From an uncultured Cellvibrio sp. (GTDB taxonomy: Bacteria; Pseudomonadota; Gammaproteobacteria; Pseudomonadales; Cellvibrionaceae), in assembly GCA_946481735.1 (NCBI GenBank), contig CAMLOU010000089.1:1-17891 (forward strand): DNA of 17,891 bases. Reading direction: 5' to 3'. The translations under genes and the position numbers were made by a program. The notes beneath the pieces are model-generated. The model saw only the letters and a program-made list of their open reading frames with translations. It was not told the DNA's origin and ran no database searches. Shown here piece after piece: positions 1 through 8,804 of the stretch; position 1 is the first letter of the stretch; each line of letters opens with the position of its first letter.

Positions 1-849
1 ATTATCGAACGCATCCAGACGATGTACGGTTTTGACAAACCGGCCCATGAACGCTTCTGGATCATGCTCAAAAATTATGTCTCGCTGGATTTCGGCGAGA
101 GTTTCTATCGCAACGCCAATGTGCTGGATCTGATCATTGAAAAGCTGCCGGTTTCGATCTCCCTGGGTTTGTGGAGTACCCTGCTGATTTATTTAATCTC
201 AATTCCGTTGGGCATTCGCAAAGCCGTCAGCCACGGCAGCCATTTTGATGTGCTTAGCAGCACTATCGTATCTATCCTCTACGCTATTCCCGGCTTTCTG
301 CTGGGCATTCTGTTAATTGTTGTGTTTGCAGGAGGCACCTATTTTGACTGGTTTCCCTTGCGGGGCCTTACCTCAAGCAACTTTGATGAATTGAGCCTGC
401 TGGGTAAAATCGCGGATTACTTTTGGCACCTTGCCCTACCCTTGACGGCTTACACCATTGGCGGGTTTGCTACCCTGACCATGCTCACCAAAAATTCCTT
501 TCTGGATGAAATAAACAAACAGTATGTCGTCACCGCACAAGCGAAAGGCCTAAGCAAAAACCAGGTGCTTTATCGCCATGTGTTTCGCAATGCCATGCTG
601 ATTATCATTTCAGGTTTTCCTGCCGCTTTTATCAGTATTTTCTTCGCGGGCTCGTTATTGATTGAAGTTATCTTTTCATTGGATGGCTTGGGGCTGCTGA
701 GTTTTGAAGCAGTGACCAATCGTGATTACCCGGTATTTTTTGGCACCCTGTTTATCTTCACCTTGCTCGGTTTATTTATCAAACTGATTTCCGATCTGGT
801 GTATGTGTGGGTTGACCCGCGCATTGATTTTCAAAGCAGGGAGCATTGA
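1..849 (+). CDS. yejB: YejB-type peptide ABC transporter permease, 5' end cut off by the window
   Basis: This is an inner-membrane permease subunit of a YejABEF-type peptide importer (binding-protein-dependent transport family). The reading frame is open from base 1, so only the C-terminal 282 residues are present; E. coli YejB is about 364 residues, so roughly 80 N-terminal residues, including the first membrane helix, lie outside. The start of the visible part ([13 protein letters not shown]) and the phrase [11 protein letters not shown] match YejB closely. Several hydrophobic segments are evident. The cytoplasmic EAA loop that contacts the ATPase is the stretch around [15 protein letters not shown]. 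The C-terminus WVDPRIDF is typical of the family. The stop overlaps the next start by one base (TGATG), indicating translational coupling with yejE. The binding protein gene yejA would be expected just upstream. The internal ATG at 22 is not the true start. Confidence 0.93.
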   Translation: MIERIQTMYGFDKPAHERFWIMLKNYVSLDFGESFYRNANVLDLIIEKLPVSISLGLWSTLLIYLISIPLGIRKAVSHGSHFDVLSSTIVSILYAIPGFLLGILLIVVFAGGTYFDWFPLRGLTSSNFDELSLLGKIADYFWHLALPLTAYTIGGFATLTMLTKNSFLDEINKQYVVTAQAKGLSKNQVLYRHVFRNAMLIIISGFPAAFISIFFAGSLLIEVIFSLDGLGLLSFEAVTNRDYPVFFGTLFIFTLLGLFIKLISDLVYVWVDPRIDFQSREH

Positions 850-1892
850 TGATGCGCTGGGTTGATCGTTTGAGTCCTATCAGTCAGCGCCGCCTGCTGA
901 CGTTTTACAAAAACCGGCGTGCCTATTGGAGCCTGGTTATTTTTTCGATCCTGTTTACCATCAGTATGGGAGCCGAACTGATCGCCAACGACAAGCCGAT
1001 TTTGATCAGCTATCAGGATGACCTTTATTTCCCCGCGTTTACCTATTATCCGGAAACGACCTTCGGTGGTGATTTCGATACCGCTGCAGATTATCGTGAT
1101 CCGTATATCAAAGACCTGATTGAAGCCGAAGGCTGGATACTGTGGCCGTTAATCCCCTATAGCTACAACACGCATATTCATAATTTGCCACAACCGGCTC
1201 CCTCGCCGCCGAGCCAACGCAACTGGCTGGGTACTGATGACCAAGCGCGCGATGTCGTCGCGCGCATTATCTACGGTTTTCGCATCTCCATTCTATTTGC
1301 GTTAGTCCTGGCATTCGGCAGCGCCGTGATCGGCGTAACGGTCGGGGCGATCCAGGGTTATTACGGCGGCAAGATTGATTTGCTCGGCCAGCGTTTCCTG
1401 GAGATATGGAGTTCATTGCCTGTGCTGTTTTTGCTGATCATCCTCGCCAGCATCATCACGCCCAACTTCTGGTGGCTGCTGGGTATTATGCTGTTGTTCA
1501 GTTGGACCTCACTGGTCGATGTGGTGCGTGCAGAGTTTTTACGCGGTCGCAATCTGGATTACGTCCGCGCCGCACGCGCACTGGGCGTCAGCAATCCGAA
1601 AATTATCTTGCGTCATGTGTTGCCCAATGCGATGGTCGCCACCATGACATTCATGCCGTTCCTGCTGACCGGTGCGATTACTACGCTGACATCATTAGAC
1701 TTTCTCGGTTTTGGCTTACCGCCAGGATCACCGTCACTGGGAGAGCTGGTCGCGCAAGGCAAGAATAATCTTCACGCTCCCTGGCTGGCCTTGAGTGCAT
1801 TCGGCGTGCTGTCCCTGATGCTGACCTTGCTCGTCTTTATTGGCGAAGGCGTGCGCGATGCGTTTGATCCACGACTGATCAACAAGCAGTAA
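849..1892 (+). CDS. yejE: YejE-type peptide ABC transporter permease
   Basis: This is the second inner-membrane permease of the Yej peptide importer, 347 residues (E. coli YejE is 341). The N-terminal helix is followed by ANDKPILISYQDDLYFP, a periplasmic stretch characteristic of YejE. Then come the NWLGTDDQARDV motif common to OppC/DppC-class permeases and a C-terminal transport domain. The EAA loop is at YVRAARALGVSNPKIILRH, followed by SLDFLGFGLP and the ending VRDAFDPR, all family hallmarks. I chose the ATG at 849, which shares its A with the yejB stop and has GGGAG a few bases upstream. A TTG at 846 and an ATG at 852 are also in frame. It probably heterodimerises with YejB and is driven by YejF, which starts four bases after this gene. 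Confidence 0.95.
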   Translation: MMRWVDRLSPISQRRLLTFYKNRRAYWSLVIFSILFTISMGAELIANDKPILISYQDDLYFPAFTYYPETTFGGDFDTAADYRDPYIKDLIEAEGWILWPLIPYSYNTHIHNLPQPAPSPPSQRNWLGTDDQARDVVARIIYGFRISILFALVLAFGSAVIGVTVGAIQGYYGGKIDLLGQRFLEIWSSLPVLFLLIILASIITPNFWWLLGIMLLFSWTSLVDVVRAEFLRGRNLDYVRAARALGVSNPKIILRHVLPNAMVATMTFMPFLLTGAITTLTSLDFLGFGLPPGSPSLGELVAQGKNNLHAPWLALSAFGVLSLMLTLLVFIGEGVRDAFDPRLINKQ

Positions 1893-1896
1893 AGCG

Positions 1897-3492
1897 ATGA
1901 GTGAACCTATCCTAACCATAGAAAATCTGGATGTGACCTTCGGCCACGGCGCGCAAGCGCGTCGCGTCGTGGAGCAAGTTAATATCACATTAATCAAGGG
2001 TGAGACCTTTGCATTAGTGGGTGAATCCGGTTCCGGAAAATCGGTGACAGCACACAGCATTTTGCAATTACTTCCTTACCCCTATGCTTCGCACTCCGAG
2101 ACCAGTCGCATTCATTTTGAAGGCCAGAATTTATTGCAGTTGAATGAAAACGCGATGAATAAAATTCGTGGCCGCCGCATCGGCATGATTTTTCAGGAAC
2201 CGATGACGGCATTAAACCCGTTACATACTGTTGAAAAACAGATTGGCGAGATCATCAGCTTGCATCGCGGCTTGCGTGGTGAGGCGCTGCGCAAGGAAGT
2301 GTTGCACCAACTTGAACGCGTCAGGATTCCGCAGGCAGCCGGTAAACTCAACGCCTATCCACACCAGCTGTCGGGCGGGCAACGCCAGCGTGTCATGATC
2401 GCCATGGCATTGGCCAATCAGCCGGACGTCCTTATTGCCGACGAACCAACCACGGCATTGGATGTAACCGTACAAAAGCAGATCATGATCCTGTTAAAAG
2501 AGTTGCAACAGGAAATGGGGATGACGCTTTTGCTGATTACCCATGACCTGGGGGTTGTGCGTCATTTCAGTGATCGCATGGCAGTGATGCAGAATGGCAG
2601 GATTGTCGAACAGGGCGCCTGCGAAACCGTCTTTTCCCAACCGGCGGAGGTTTATACAAAATTGTTGTTGGAGAGCGAGCCAACCGGTAACGCTATCATC
2701 CCGCCGGGCAATACCGAAACGCTGTTAACAACCGATAAGCTGTCGGTACGGTTTCCATTGCACAAACCTTTTTTACGCAGACCTTCCCAGTTTCTGGTTG
2801 CCGTTGACAATGCCCAGCTCAATATCATTAAAGGGCAAACCTTGGGTATTGTCGGGGAAAGTGGTTCCGGAAAATCAACCCTGGCCATGGCGTTGCTGCG
2901 CCTGCTAAACGCAGAGGGTTCCATTACCTTTCGCGGTCAAGCGATAGAAGGATTGAATCAAAAGGCATTACGCCCGTTGCGTCGGCAAATGCAGGTAGTA
3001 TTTCAGGATCCTTTTGCAAGCTTGAGCCCGCGCATGACAGTGCAACAGATTATTGCCGAAGGATTGGTGGTCCATACAGATATGTCGCGGCAGGCTATTG
3101 AGGCAGCGGTAATCAAAAGCATGGAAGATGTAGGGCTTGATCCGGAATTTCGCCACCGCTATCCCCACGAGTTTTCCGGTGGGCAGCGCCAGCGAATTGC
3201 CATTGCACGGGCGCTCATCCTGAACCCGGACATTATCTTCCTCGATGAACCGACCTCCGCCCTGGACCGCGCTGTGCAAGTGCAGGTGATCAACCTGCTG
3301 CGCAAACTCCAGGAGCAGTACCAGTTAACTTACGTGTTTATCAGCCACGATTTAAAAGTCATCCGTGCGATCAGTCATCAAGTCGTGGTGATGAAAAACG
3401 GCAAGATTGTAGAACAAGCAAGCACCGAGAAGATTTTTACGCAACCCGAGCAAGACTATACTCGCGAATTACTCAGCGCCACCTTAAGCTAA
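1897..3492 (+). CDS. yejF: YejF-type fused double ABC ATPase of peptide importer
   Basis: This is the ATPase of the Yej peptide importer, with two nucleotide-binding domains fused in one 531-residue chain (E. coli YejF is 529). In domain 1, Walker A GESGSGKS is at 42-49, the signature LSGGQ at 158-162, Walker B VLIADEP at 178-184 and the switch histidine at 216. In domain 2, Walker A is at 320-327, FSGGQ at 426-430, IIFLDEP at 446-452 and the histidine at 484. All catalytic elements look intact in both halves. The gene starts four bases after the yejE stop without an obvious strong ribosome binding site, so coupling to yejE is likely. It is the last gene of the operon and ends 10 bp from the stop of the oppositely oriented second importer, with no hairpin terminator visible. 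Confidence 0.95.
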   Translation: MSEPILTIENLDVTFGHGAQARRVVEQVNITLIKGETFALVGESGSGKSVTAHSILQLLPYPYASHSETSRIHFEGQNLLQLNENAMNKIRGRRIGMIFQEPMTALNPLHTVEKQIGEIISLHRGLRGEALRKEVLHQLERVRIPQAAGKLNAYPHQLSGGQRQRVMIAMALANQPDVLIADEPTTALDVTVQKQIMILLKELQQEMGMTLLLITHDLGVVRHFSDRMAVMQNGRIVEQGACETVFSQPAEVYTKLLLESEPTGNAIIPPGNTETLLTTDKLSVRFPLHKPFLRRPSQFLVAVDNAQLNIIKGQTLGIVGESGSGKSTLAMALLRLLNAEGSITFRGQAIEGLNQKALRPLRRQMQVVFQDPFASLSPRMTVQQIIAEGLVVHTDMSRQAIEAAVIKSMEDVGLDPEFRHRYPHEFSGGQRQRIAIARALILNPDIIFLDEPTSALDRAVQVQVINLLRKLQEQYQLTYVFISHDLKVIRAISHQVVVMKNGKIVEQASTEKIFTQPEQDYTRELLSATLS

Positions 3493-3502
3493 CCCACACT
3501 CG

Positions 3503-5116
3503 CTACACTTTCTCCAATACAGGAATAGCACTTAGCAAGCTACGGGTATAAGGGTGGACCGGCGATGCAAATATCTTTTCTGTTTCACCCTCTTCCACAA
3601 TCTTACCTTTGTGCATGACAACAACCCGATCACACAGATAACGTACGACTGACATATCGTGAGAAATAAATAACATGGTTAATCCATGCTTCTGGGTCAG
3701 TGTTAATAATAACTCCAGTATTTGTGCGCGAATGGTGACATCAAGTGCTGACACGGGTTCGTCGGCAATAATCAGTTTCGGCCGTAACGCCAATGCCCGG
3801 GCGATAGCAATTCGCTGGCGCTGCCCACCGGAAAATTCGTGCGGGTATTTACGGATAAACCGTCGCTCAAGCCCCACATCGTCCATCAGCTGATTCACCT
3901 GCTCAAGCACGGTCGCTTTGGTAGCGATGCCATGCAGCAGCAGCGGTTCGGCCAAGGTATCAAATACAGTCATGCGCGGATTCAGGGATGCATAAGGATC
4001 TTGAAAGATCATCTGGAAATGCCGTCGTTCAACCTTCAGTGCGCGACCGGACAATCCGCGCAGATCTTTTCCCTGCAATAAAATTTCGCCCGCCTGACTA
4101 TCGACCAGCCGCATAATACTGCGCCCCAGGGTCGATTTTCCCGAACCCGACTCACCCACTACGCCCAGAATTTCTCCTTCGCGAAGCGTCAGGGAAATAT
4201 CATCAACACCTTTGATCAGTTGTTTGGTTTTACGAAATAGTTGACCGGTCTGCGCGATGAAACCGGTGTGCAGATGGTTGATCTGTAAAAAAGGTGGTTC
4301 GGTTACCCTGGCTGCACTAGGCACCGGCTTGGCCGAGGTTAACACGGCTGCGAATAATTTCTTCGTGTAAGGATGTGTATGAAAATTTACGATGCGTTCC
4401 GTCGCGCCCTGCTCCACCACCTTGCCTTTTTGCATCACCAGGATGTCATCTGCCATCATTGCCGCGACACCAAGGTCATGCGTAATAAAAATAACAGCCA
4501 GGTTACGTGTTTGTTGTAATGTTTTGATCAGAGCAAGGATTTGTGCCTGCACTGTCACATCCAGCGCCGTTGTGGGCTCGTCGGCAATCAGCAGTTCCGG
4601 CTCGGAAATCAGGGCCATGGCTATCATGACGCGTTGCCGCATGCCACCGGAAAATTGGTGCGGGTAGTCGTTGATACGCGCCGCTGCATCGCGAATACCA
4701 ACCTCTTCCAGTGCAGCAATGGCTTTCACACGCGCATCCTTGAACGACTGCTTTGCATGCACCCGCAAGGGCTCAACCAACTGATCAACAATACGCATAT
4801 AAGGATTCAGGGCCGTCATCGGGTCCTGAAAAATCATGCTGATACGGCGCCCGCGAATATTGCGCAACGCTTTTTCATTCATCGCTAATAAATTATCACC
4901 GGCAAACCATGCCGCTCCGCTTTCGACTTTTCCTGGTGGCGACGGAATCAAGCCCAGCAGACTATAACAGGCGACGGATTTCCCCGAACCCGACTCGCCG
5001 ACGATGCCCAGGACTTTTCCCGCTGCAAGGGAAAAACTTACATCATCAACGGCTACCGTTGTGCCATTGCGGGTATGAAAACAAACGCGCAGGTTTTCTA
5101 CGTGCAGCAATGTCAT
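3503..5116 (-). CDS. Fused OppD-OppF-type oligopeptide ABC transporter ATPase
   Basis: This is the ATP-hydrolysing subunit of the second peptide importer, 537 residues with two complete ABC domains. In domain 1, Walker A GESGSGKS is at 40-47, the signature FSGGM at 155-159, Walker B LLIADEP at 175-181 and the switch histidine at 213. In domain 2, Walker A is at 321-328, FSGGQ at 428-432, LIIADEP at 448-454 and the histidine at 486. Each half ends with the HPYT(K/R)xL oligopeptide-transporter motif, which is specific to the Opp/Dpp class. E. coli Opp uses separate OppD and OppF proteins; here they form one chain, as in YejF or GsiA. The start is three bases after the oppC stop, with AGGGGAT just upstream. 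It is the last gene of the oppABC-DF operon. The transported peptide class cannot be told from sequence. Confidence 0.93.
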   Translation of the reverse strand: MTLLHVENLRVCFHTRNGTTVAVDDVSFSLAAGKVLGIVGESGSGKSVACYSLLGLIPSPPGKVESGAAWFAGDNLLAMNEKALRNIRGRRISMIFQDPMTALNPYMRIVDQLVEPLRVHAKQSFKDARVKAIAALEEVGIRDAAARINDYPHQFSGGMRQRVMIAMALISEPELLIADEPTTALDVTVQAQILALIKTLQQTRNLAVIFITHDLGVAAMMADDILVMQKGKVVEQGATERIVNFHTHPYTKKLFAAVLTSAKPVPSAARVTEPPFLQINHLHTGFIAQTGQLFRKTKQLIKGVDDISLTLREGEILGVVGESGSGKSTLGRSIMRLVDSQAGEILLQGKDLRGLSGRALKVERRHFQMIFQDPYASLNPRMTVFDTLAEPLLLHGIATKATVLEQVNQLMDDVGLERRFIRKYPHEFSGGQRQRIAIARALALRPKLIIADEPVSALDVTIRAQILELLLTLTQKHGLTMLFISHDMSVVRYLCDRVVVMHKGKIVEEGETEKIFASPVHPYTRSLLSAIPVLEKV

Positions 5117-5119
5117 CTA

Positions 5120-5983
5120 TTAATCCCCTGAGGCGCGCGGGTCCAGCGCGTCACGTAAGCCATCGCCCAAAAAATTCAGCGAGAATAAGGTAATGGATAA
5201 TGTCAGCGCCGGAAATATCAGCAGCCAGGGATAGGCTTCCATAGACTCAACACCATCCGAAATCAGTGATCCCCAGGAGCTCGCCGGCGGCTGAATGCCC
5301 AGGCCTAAAAAACTGAGAAAAGATTCCAGCAAGATCACACTGGGAATAGTCAGCGTTGCGTAGACGATCACCGGCCCCAGGGTATTGGGAATTAAATGGC
5401 GTGAGATAATATTGCGCGGTGAAAGCCCGACCGCCACAGCCGCTTCAACGAACTCCTGCTGCTTGAGCGTCAGCACCTGGCCGCGCACAATACGGGCCAT
5501 GGTCAGCCATTCAACCGCACCGATAGCCAGGAATAACAACAGCATGCTGCTGCCGAAGATGACAGTTAATAAAATAATAAAAATGGTAAAAGGCAAGGCA
5601 TACAGAACATCCACTGTGCGCATCATAAATGCATCGATGCGCCCCCCCAGGTAACCTGCCGTCGCGCCCCAGAAAACACCAATCAACAAGGCTACAGCAG
5701 TCGCAATAAAACCTACCATCAGAGAAACGCGACTGCCATACATAATACGAGTCAGTTGGTCACGTCCAAAAACATCGGTACCCAACCAATGCGCTGTCGA
5801 TGGCGGACTGGCCCCCAGATCCAGATTCTGGGCATCGTATTCGTAAGGTGCAATCCAGGGTGTTAACAGCGCAATAATGACCATGCCAAGCAGGATAGTC
5901 AGACCAACCATGGCCATTTTATTTTTACGCAAGCGACGTAAAGCATCTTGCGTCAGCGATGTACCTTTTTCGATTGCTTCCAT
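5120..5983 (-). CDS. oppC: OppC-like peptide ABC transporter permease
   Basis: This is an inner-membrane permease of the second peptide importer, 287 residues, near the usual 290-300 for OppC/DppC. It has a cytoplasmic N-terminus rich in basic residues (ALRRLRKNKMAM). A first membrane helix at about residues 24-46 leads to WIAPYEYD, then the family motif HWLGTDVFGRDQLTRIMYG, and further hydrophobic segments. The EAA loop is FVEAAVAVGLSPRNIISRHLIPN, followed by ESFLSFLGLGIQPP and the ending GDGLRDALDPR. All of these are standard for the class. The start codon overlaps the last base of the oppB stop, so the two permeases are probably translationally coupled. It should pair with OppB to form the membrane channel. 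DppC or GsiD are related names, but the surrounding genes favour the Opp group. Confidence 0.93.
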   Translation of the reverse strand: MEAIEKGTSLTQDALRRLRKNKMAMVGLTILLGMVIIALLTPWIAPYEYDAQNLDLGASPPSTAHWLGTDVFGRDQLTRIMYGSRVSLMVGFIATAVALLIGVFWGATAGYLGGRIDAFMMRTVDVLYALPFTIFIILLTVIFGSSMLLLFLAIGAVEWLTMARIVRGQVLTLKQQEFVEAAVAVGLSPRNIISRHLIPNTLGPVIVYATLTIPSVILLESFLSFLGLGIQPPASSWGSLISDGVESMEAYPWLLIFPALTLSITLFSLNFLGDGLRDALDPRASGD

Positions 5984-6918
5984 CAGGTATTGCTCGCCAG
6001 TTGATGACGCAGTTTAGGATTGAGCCACACCAGCAAGATGTCAGCCAGTAAATTGAACACCACAATCAAACCTGCATAAAAAATGGTAAAGCCAAGAATC
6101 ATAGTGTAGTCACGATTAAAGGCTGCCTGGATGTAATAGCGACCCAGCCCTGGAATTTGAAAAATACTTTCCACCACAAAAGAACCGGCGAGCAATCCAG
6201 CCATAGCGGGGCCAAGAAAAGACACCACAGGTGCCAATCCGCCACGCAGTGCGTGGACGGAGACAATCCGGAAAGTTGACAAACCTTTAGCACGCGCGGT
6301 ACGAATGTAGTCTTGCGATAAAACATCCAACATACCACCGCGACTGATGCGCGCAATATAGGCTGCGTAAGTAAAGCCCAAGGTTACCGAGGGCAAAATT
6401 TTATCGCTCGGTGTGTAACCCCATCCGGACACAGGAAGAACCTCAAGCCAGATACCGAACACCAGAATAAGTAATGGCCCCAGCACAAACGACGGCAAAC
6501 AAATGCCGAGCATGGCGGCTGACATCGGCACGTAATCCTGCCAGGTGTTCGGCTTTAGCGCCGAAATAACGCCAGCCAATAGTCCGATACACATCGCAAA
6601 CACGATGGCGTAAAAGGACAGCTCCAGCGTGACCGGGAAGCCGAATCCGATCATTTCGTTGATCGTGCGGTTGGTAAATTTGAACGAGGGACCAAAGTCG
6701 CCCTGCAGTAGATTACCGAGATAATCTGTGTATTGTTGCCACACAGACGCATCAAGGTTATAGCGCGCGTTGAGGTTTTTCAGCACTTCCGGCGGGACAT
6801 CCCGTTCATCATCAAATGGACCACCGGGCGCGGCACGCACCATGAAAAAAGTCACGGTGATGACAACCAGCATAACCGGTATCGCCTGCGCAAAACGCTT
6901 CAGAATAAACATCCACAT
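5983..6918 (-). CDS. oppB: OppB-like peptide ABC transporter permease
   Basis: This is an inner-membrane permease of 311 residues (E. coli OppB is 306). The N-terminus MWMFILKRFAQAIP, the phrase FFMVRAAPGGPF, the segment DERDVPPEVLKNLNARYNL, and LLQGDFGPSFK all track OppB closely, which separates it from the YejB subfamily at the left end. The EAA loop is at YIRTARAKGLSTFRIVSVHALRGG. The C-terminus LVWLNPKLRH is typical. The ATG at 6918 starts three bases after the oppA stop; a second in-frame ATG lies two codons in and cannot be excluded. It ends with a one-base overlap to oppC. Together with OppC it should form the transmembrane pathway for peptides delivered by the upstream-encoded binding protein. 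Confidence 0.94.
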   Translation of the reverse strand: MWMFILKRFAQAIPVMLVVITVTFFMVRAAPGGPFDDERDVPPEVLKNLNARYNLDASVWQQYTDYLGNLLQGDFGPSFKFTNRTINEMIGFGFPVTLELSFYAIVFAMCIGLLAGVISALKPNTWQDYVPMSAAMLGICLPSFVLGPLLILVFGIWLEVLPVSGWGYTPSDKILPSVTLGFTYAAYIARISRGGMLDVLSQDYIRTARAKGLSTFRIVSVHALRGGLAPVVSFLGPAMAGLLAGSFVVESIFQIPGLGRYYIQAAFNRDYTMILGFTIFYAGLIVVFNLLADILLVWLNPKLRHQLASNT

Positions 6919-6921
6919 TAT

Positions 6922-8559
6922 CTAGGGCTTCCCTGCAGATGGCGCAGTCGTGGGTTCAAGGTAGACATGCTTGTAAGACCAGTAGTCCATAATATTGTTG
7001 TGCCATTCTTTCACCGATTCAGCGACCAATGCGTTGCTGGTGTAAGTATAAATCGGCATGATCGGCGCTTCTGCCAGGAGAATGGCTTCTGCGTCCTGAA
7101 ACAGCGCAAACCGTTCAGACTGCACCCGCGTTTGCGTTGCCTGCTGCATCAATGCTTCGTATTGCGCATTAGCCCAACCGGTACGGTTGTTGCCATTGCC
7201 TGCGCGAAATACGTCGAGGAAATTCTGCGGATCATAGAAATCGCCCGACCAGGACCCGCGCACAATATCGTAGTTACCCGTGCGCTGGGAGGCAAAGAAA
7301 ACCTTCCACTCCTGATTTTCCAATTTCACCTGAATATTTAATGCCTTCTTCCACATTTGTTGAATTACCAACGCAATTTTTTGATGGTCTTCGTCCGTGT
7401 TGTACAGGATAGTCAAGGGTGGAAAATGTTTACCGTCCGGAAAACCCGCCTCAGCCAATAATTCACGTGCGCGTTCAATATCTTCCGGCATAGTGGCAGA
7501 AGATTGATATCCTGTGTGCATGGGAGGAATAAAGGATCGGGCCGGTGGCTGACCACCGCGTGTCACCCGCTCTACAATTTGCTGGCGGTCAATGGCATAC
7601 GCCAGAGCCTGACGAACCCGCACATCATCCAACGGTGGACGCCGGGTGTTAAAGCGATAAAAGTAGGTGGTGAAATTCGGATAGAAACGGTACACCTCTG
7701 GGTGGTGGGTTTGATAATGTTCTATCCTGTCCGTTGGTAATTGACGAATAATATGCAACTGCCCGGCACGAAACATACGTTCTTCAGTCGTGGATTTATC
7801 AATGGGATAAAAATGAATTTCCTGTAGTTTGATTGATGATTCATCCCAGTAAAACGGATTTTTTTTCACACTGACAACTTTGTTTGGCACCCACTCTTTC
7901 ATCACGAAAGGCCCATTACCCACAAAGTTTTCCGGCTTGGTCCAAGCCGTACCACGATCACCCGGCGCGCCGAATTTTTCAATCGTCGCCCTATGGACCG
8001 GATCCATTGAGTGATGATCAAGGAGTTCCAGAAAATAGGGCACCGGGTATGAAAGTTCTACGTCCAGCGTGTATTTATCCCGCGCCCTGACGCCCACGAG
8101 GTTAAAATCGGTTAGCTCCCCCTTGTTGAACCGCTCCGCATTTTTAATCCCGAAAAACGCATAGGCATACTGGTTGCCCAGGCTGGGAAGCAAGGCTCGA
8201 TACCACGACCAGACAAAGTCTTCAGCAACGAGTGGATCACCGTTTGACCAACGGGCATTTTTACGCAAATGGAAAACATAATGCAGACCATCTTCAGAGA
8301 CCTGCCAGGATTCAGCGACGCCGGGAATAACCTCAAGCGTAGCGGAGCTTTTGGATACCAGACCTTCAAACAGGGCCAATTGAATATGGTTCTCCGGAAC
8401 ACCCACCGTTATGTGGGGGTCCACGTCAGAGGGCTCGCTGGCGTTGCCGATATGAAGAATTTGCCTCTCGTTACCCAATTCCACCGGGCTGCGGTTGTCA
8501 TGGAAACACCCGACCAAGATTCCGAGGATCAATATCCAACTGGCTGATTTTTTCTGCAT
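6922..8559 (-). CDS. oppA: OppA-like oligopeptide-binding lipoprotein
   Basis: This is the extracytoplasmic solute-binding protein (family 5) of the second peptide importer, 545 residues from the chosen ATG (E. coli OppA is 543). OppA-like segments run through the protein: DVDPHITVGVPENHIQLALFEGL, PGVAESW, HLRKNARWSNGDP, FVWSWYRAL, EPVPYF-like YPVPYF, the KNPFYW stretch, DVRVRQALAYAIDR, ILYNTDEDHQK and NQEWKVF. Unlike E. coli OppA, it begins with a lipoprotein signal: charged MQKKSAS, a short hydrophobic core and the lipobox LVGC, with the modified cysteine at residue 18. An in-frame TTG at 8607 would add 16 residues, but that would displace the signal peptide, so the ATG is preferred. The residue after the cysteine is Phe, which does not match the classic Asp inner-membrane retention signal. 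It is the first gene of its operon. Confidence 0.93.
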   Translation of the reverse strand: MQKKSASWILILGILVGCFHDNRSPVELGNERQILHIGNASEPSDVDPHITVGVPENHIQLALFEGLVSKSSATLEVIPGVAESWQVSEDGLHYVFHLRKNARWSNGDPLVAEDFVWSWYRALLPSLGNQYAYAFFGIKNAERFNKGELTDFNLVGVRARDKYTLDVELSYPVPYFLELLDHHSMDPVHRATIEKFGAPGDRGTAWTKPENFVGNGPFVMKEWVPNKVVSVKKNPFYWDESSIKLQEIHFYPIDKSTTEERMFRAGQLHIIRQLPTDRIEHYQTHHPEVYRFYPNFTTYFYRFNTRRPPLDDVRVRQALAYAIDRQQIVERVTRGGQPPARSFIPPMHTGYQSSATMPEDIERARELLAEAGFPDGKHFPPLTILYNTDEDHQKIALVIQQMWKKALNIQVKLENQEWKVFFASQRTGNYDIVRGSWSGDFYDPQNFLDVFRAGNGNNRTGWANAQYEALMQQATQTRVQSERFALFQDAEAILLAEAPIMPIYTYTSNALVAESVKEWHNNIMDYWSYKHVYLEPTTAPSAGKP

Positions 8560-8804
8560 CAATGTGATTTCGCTTTTTATCGAAGGAGCAAATGGCTGTT
8601 TGCACAAGAACCACCCGCACGGTATATGTACCGCTGGGCGAACCTATAGTAGCAACCACCACCCGCTCAGCCTACATGGCTTTTTATAAAAATTGCCCCA
8701 GGTCTCACGACCCGGATAAAAAGTCGCCGCTGTACCAGACACCCCTCTGGATAGCTGCTAAGCTTCTTATACCCACTCTGGACATAACAAGACAGCCAAT
8801 AATC
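8560..8804. other. Divergent intergenic region between oppA and the cheC-like gene
   Basis: This spacer of 245 bp separates two divergent transcription units and must hold promoters for both. It has AT-rich patches, for example the TTTTTATAAAAATT stretch around 8680-8694, and TATACC near 8770. I could not find a well-spaced pair of -35 and -10 boxes with good matches in either direction. The plus strand is open in frame with the downstream gene back to an ATG at 8592, preceded by AAGGAG only three bases away. That extension reads like translated non-coding DNA. Confidence 0.5.

Noticed and set aside
6733..7341. Long open frame on the plus strand (202 codons) opposite oppB and oppA.
   Set aside because: It is antisense to two clear genes, the translation is rich in His and Arg with no recognisable domain, and it is a typical shadow frame.
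8592..8804. N-terminal extension of 71 residues on the CheC-like protein, with AAGGAG upstream of the ATG at 8592.
   Set aside because: The AAGGAG is only three bases from the ATG, the extension has no family features, and it would leave only about 30 bp for the divergent promoters. The CheC motif fits a start at 8805. It remains an open frame, so conservation should decide.
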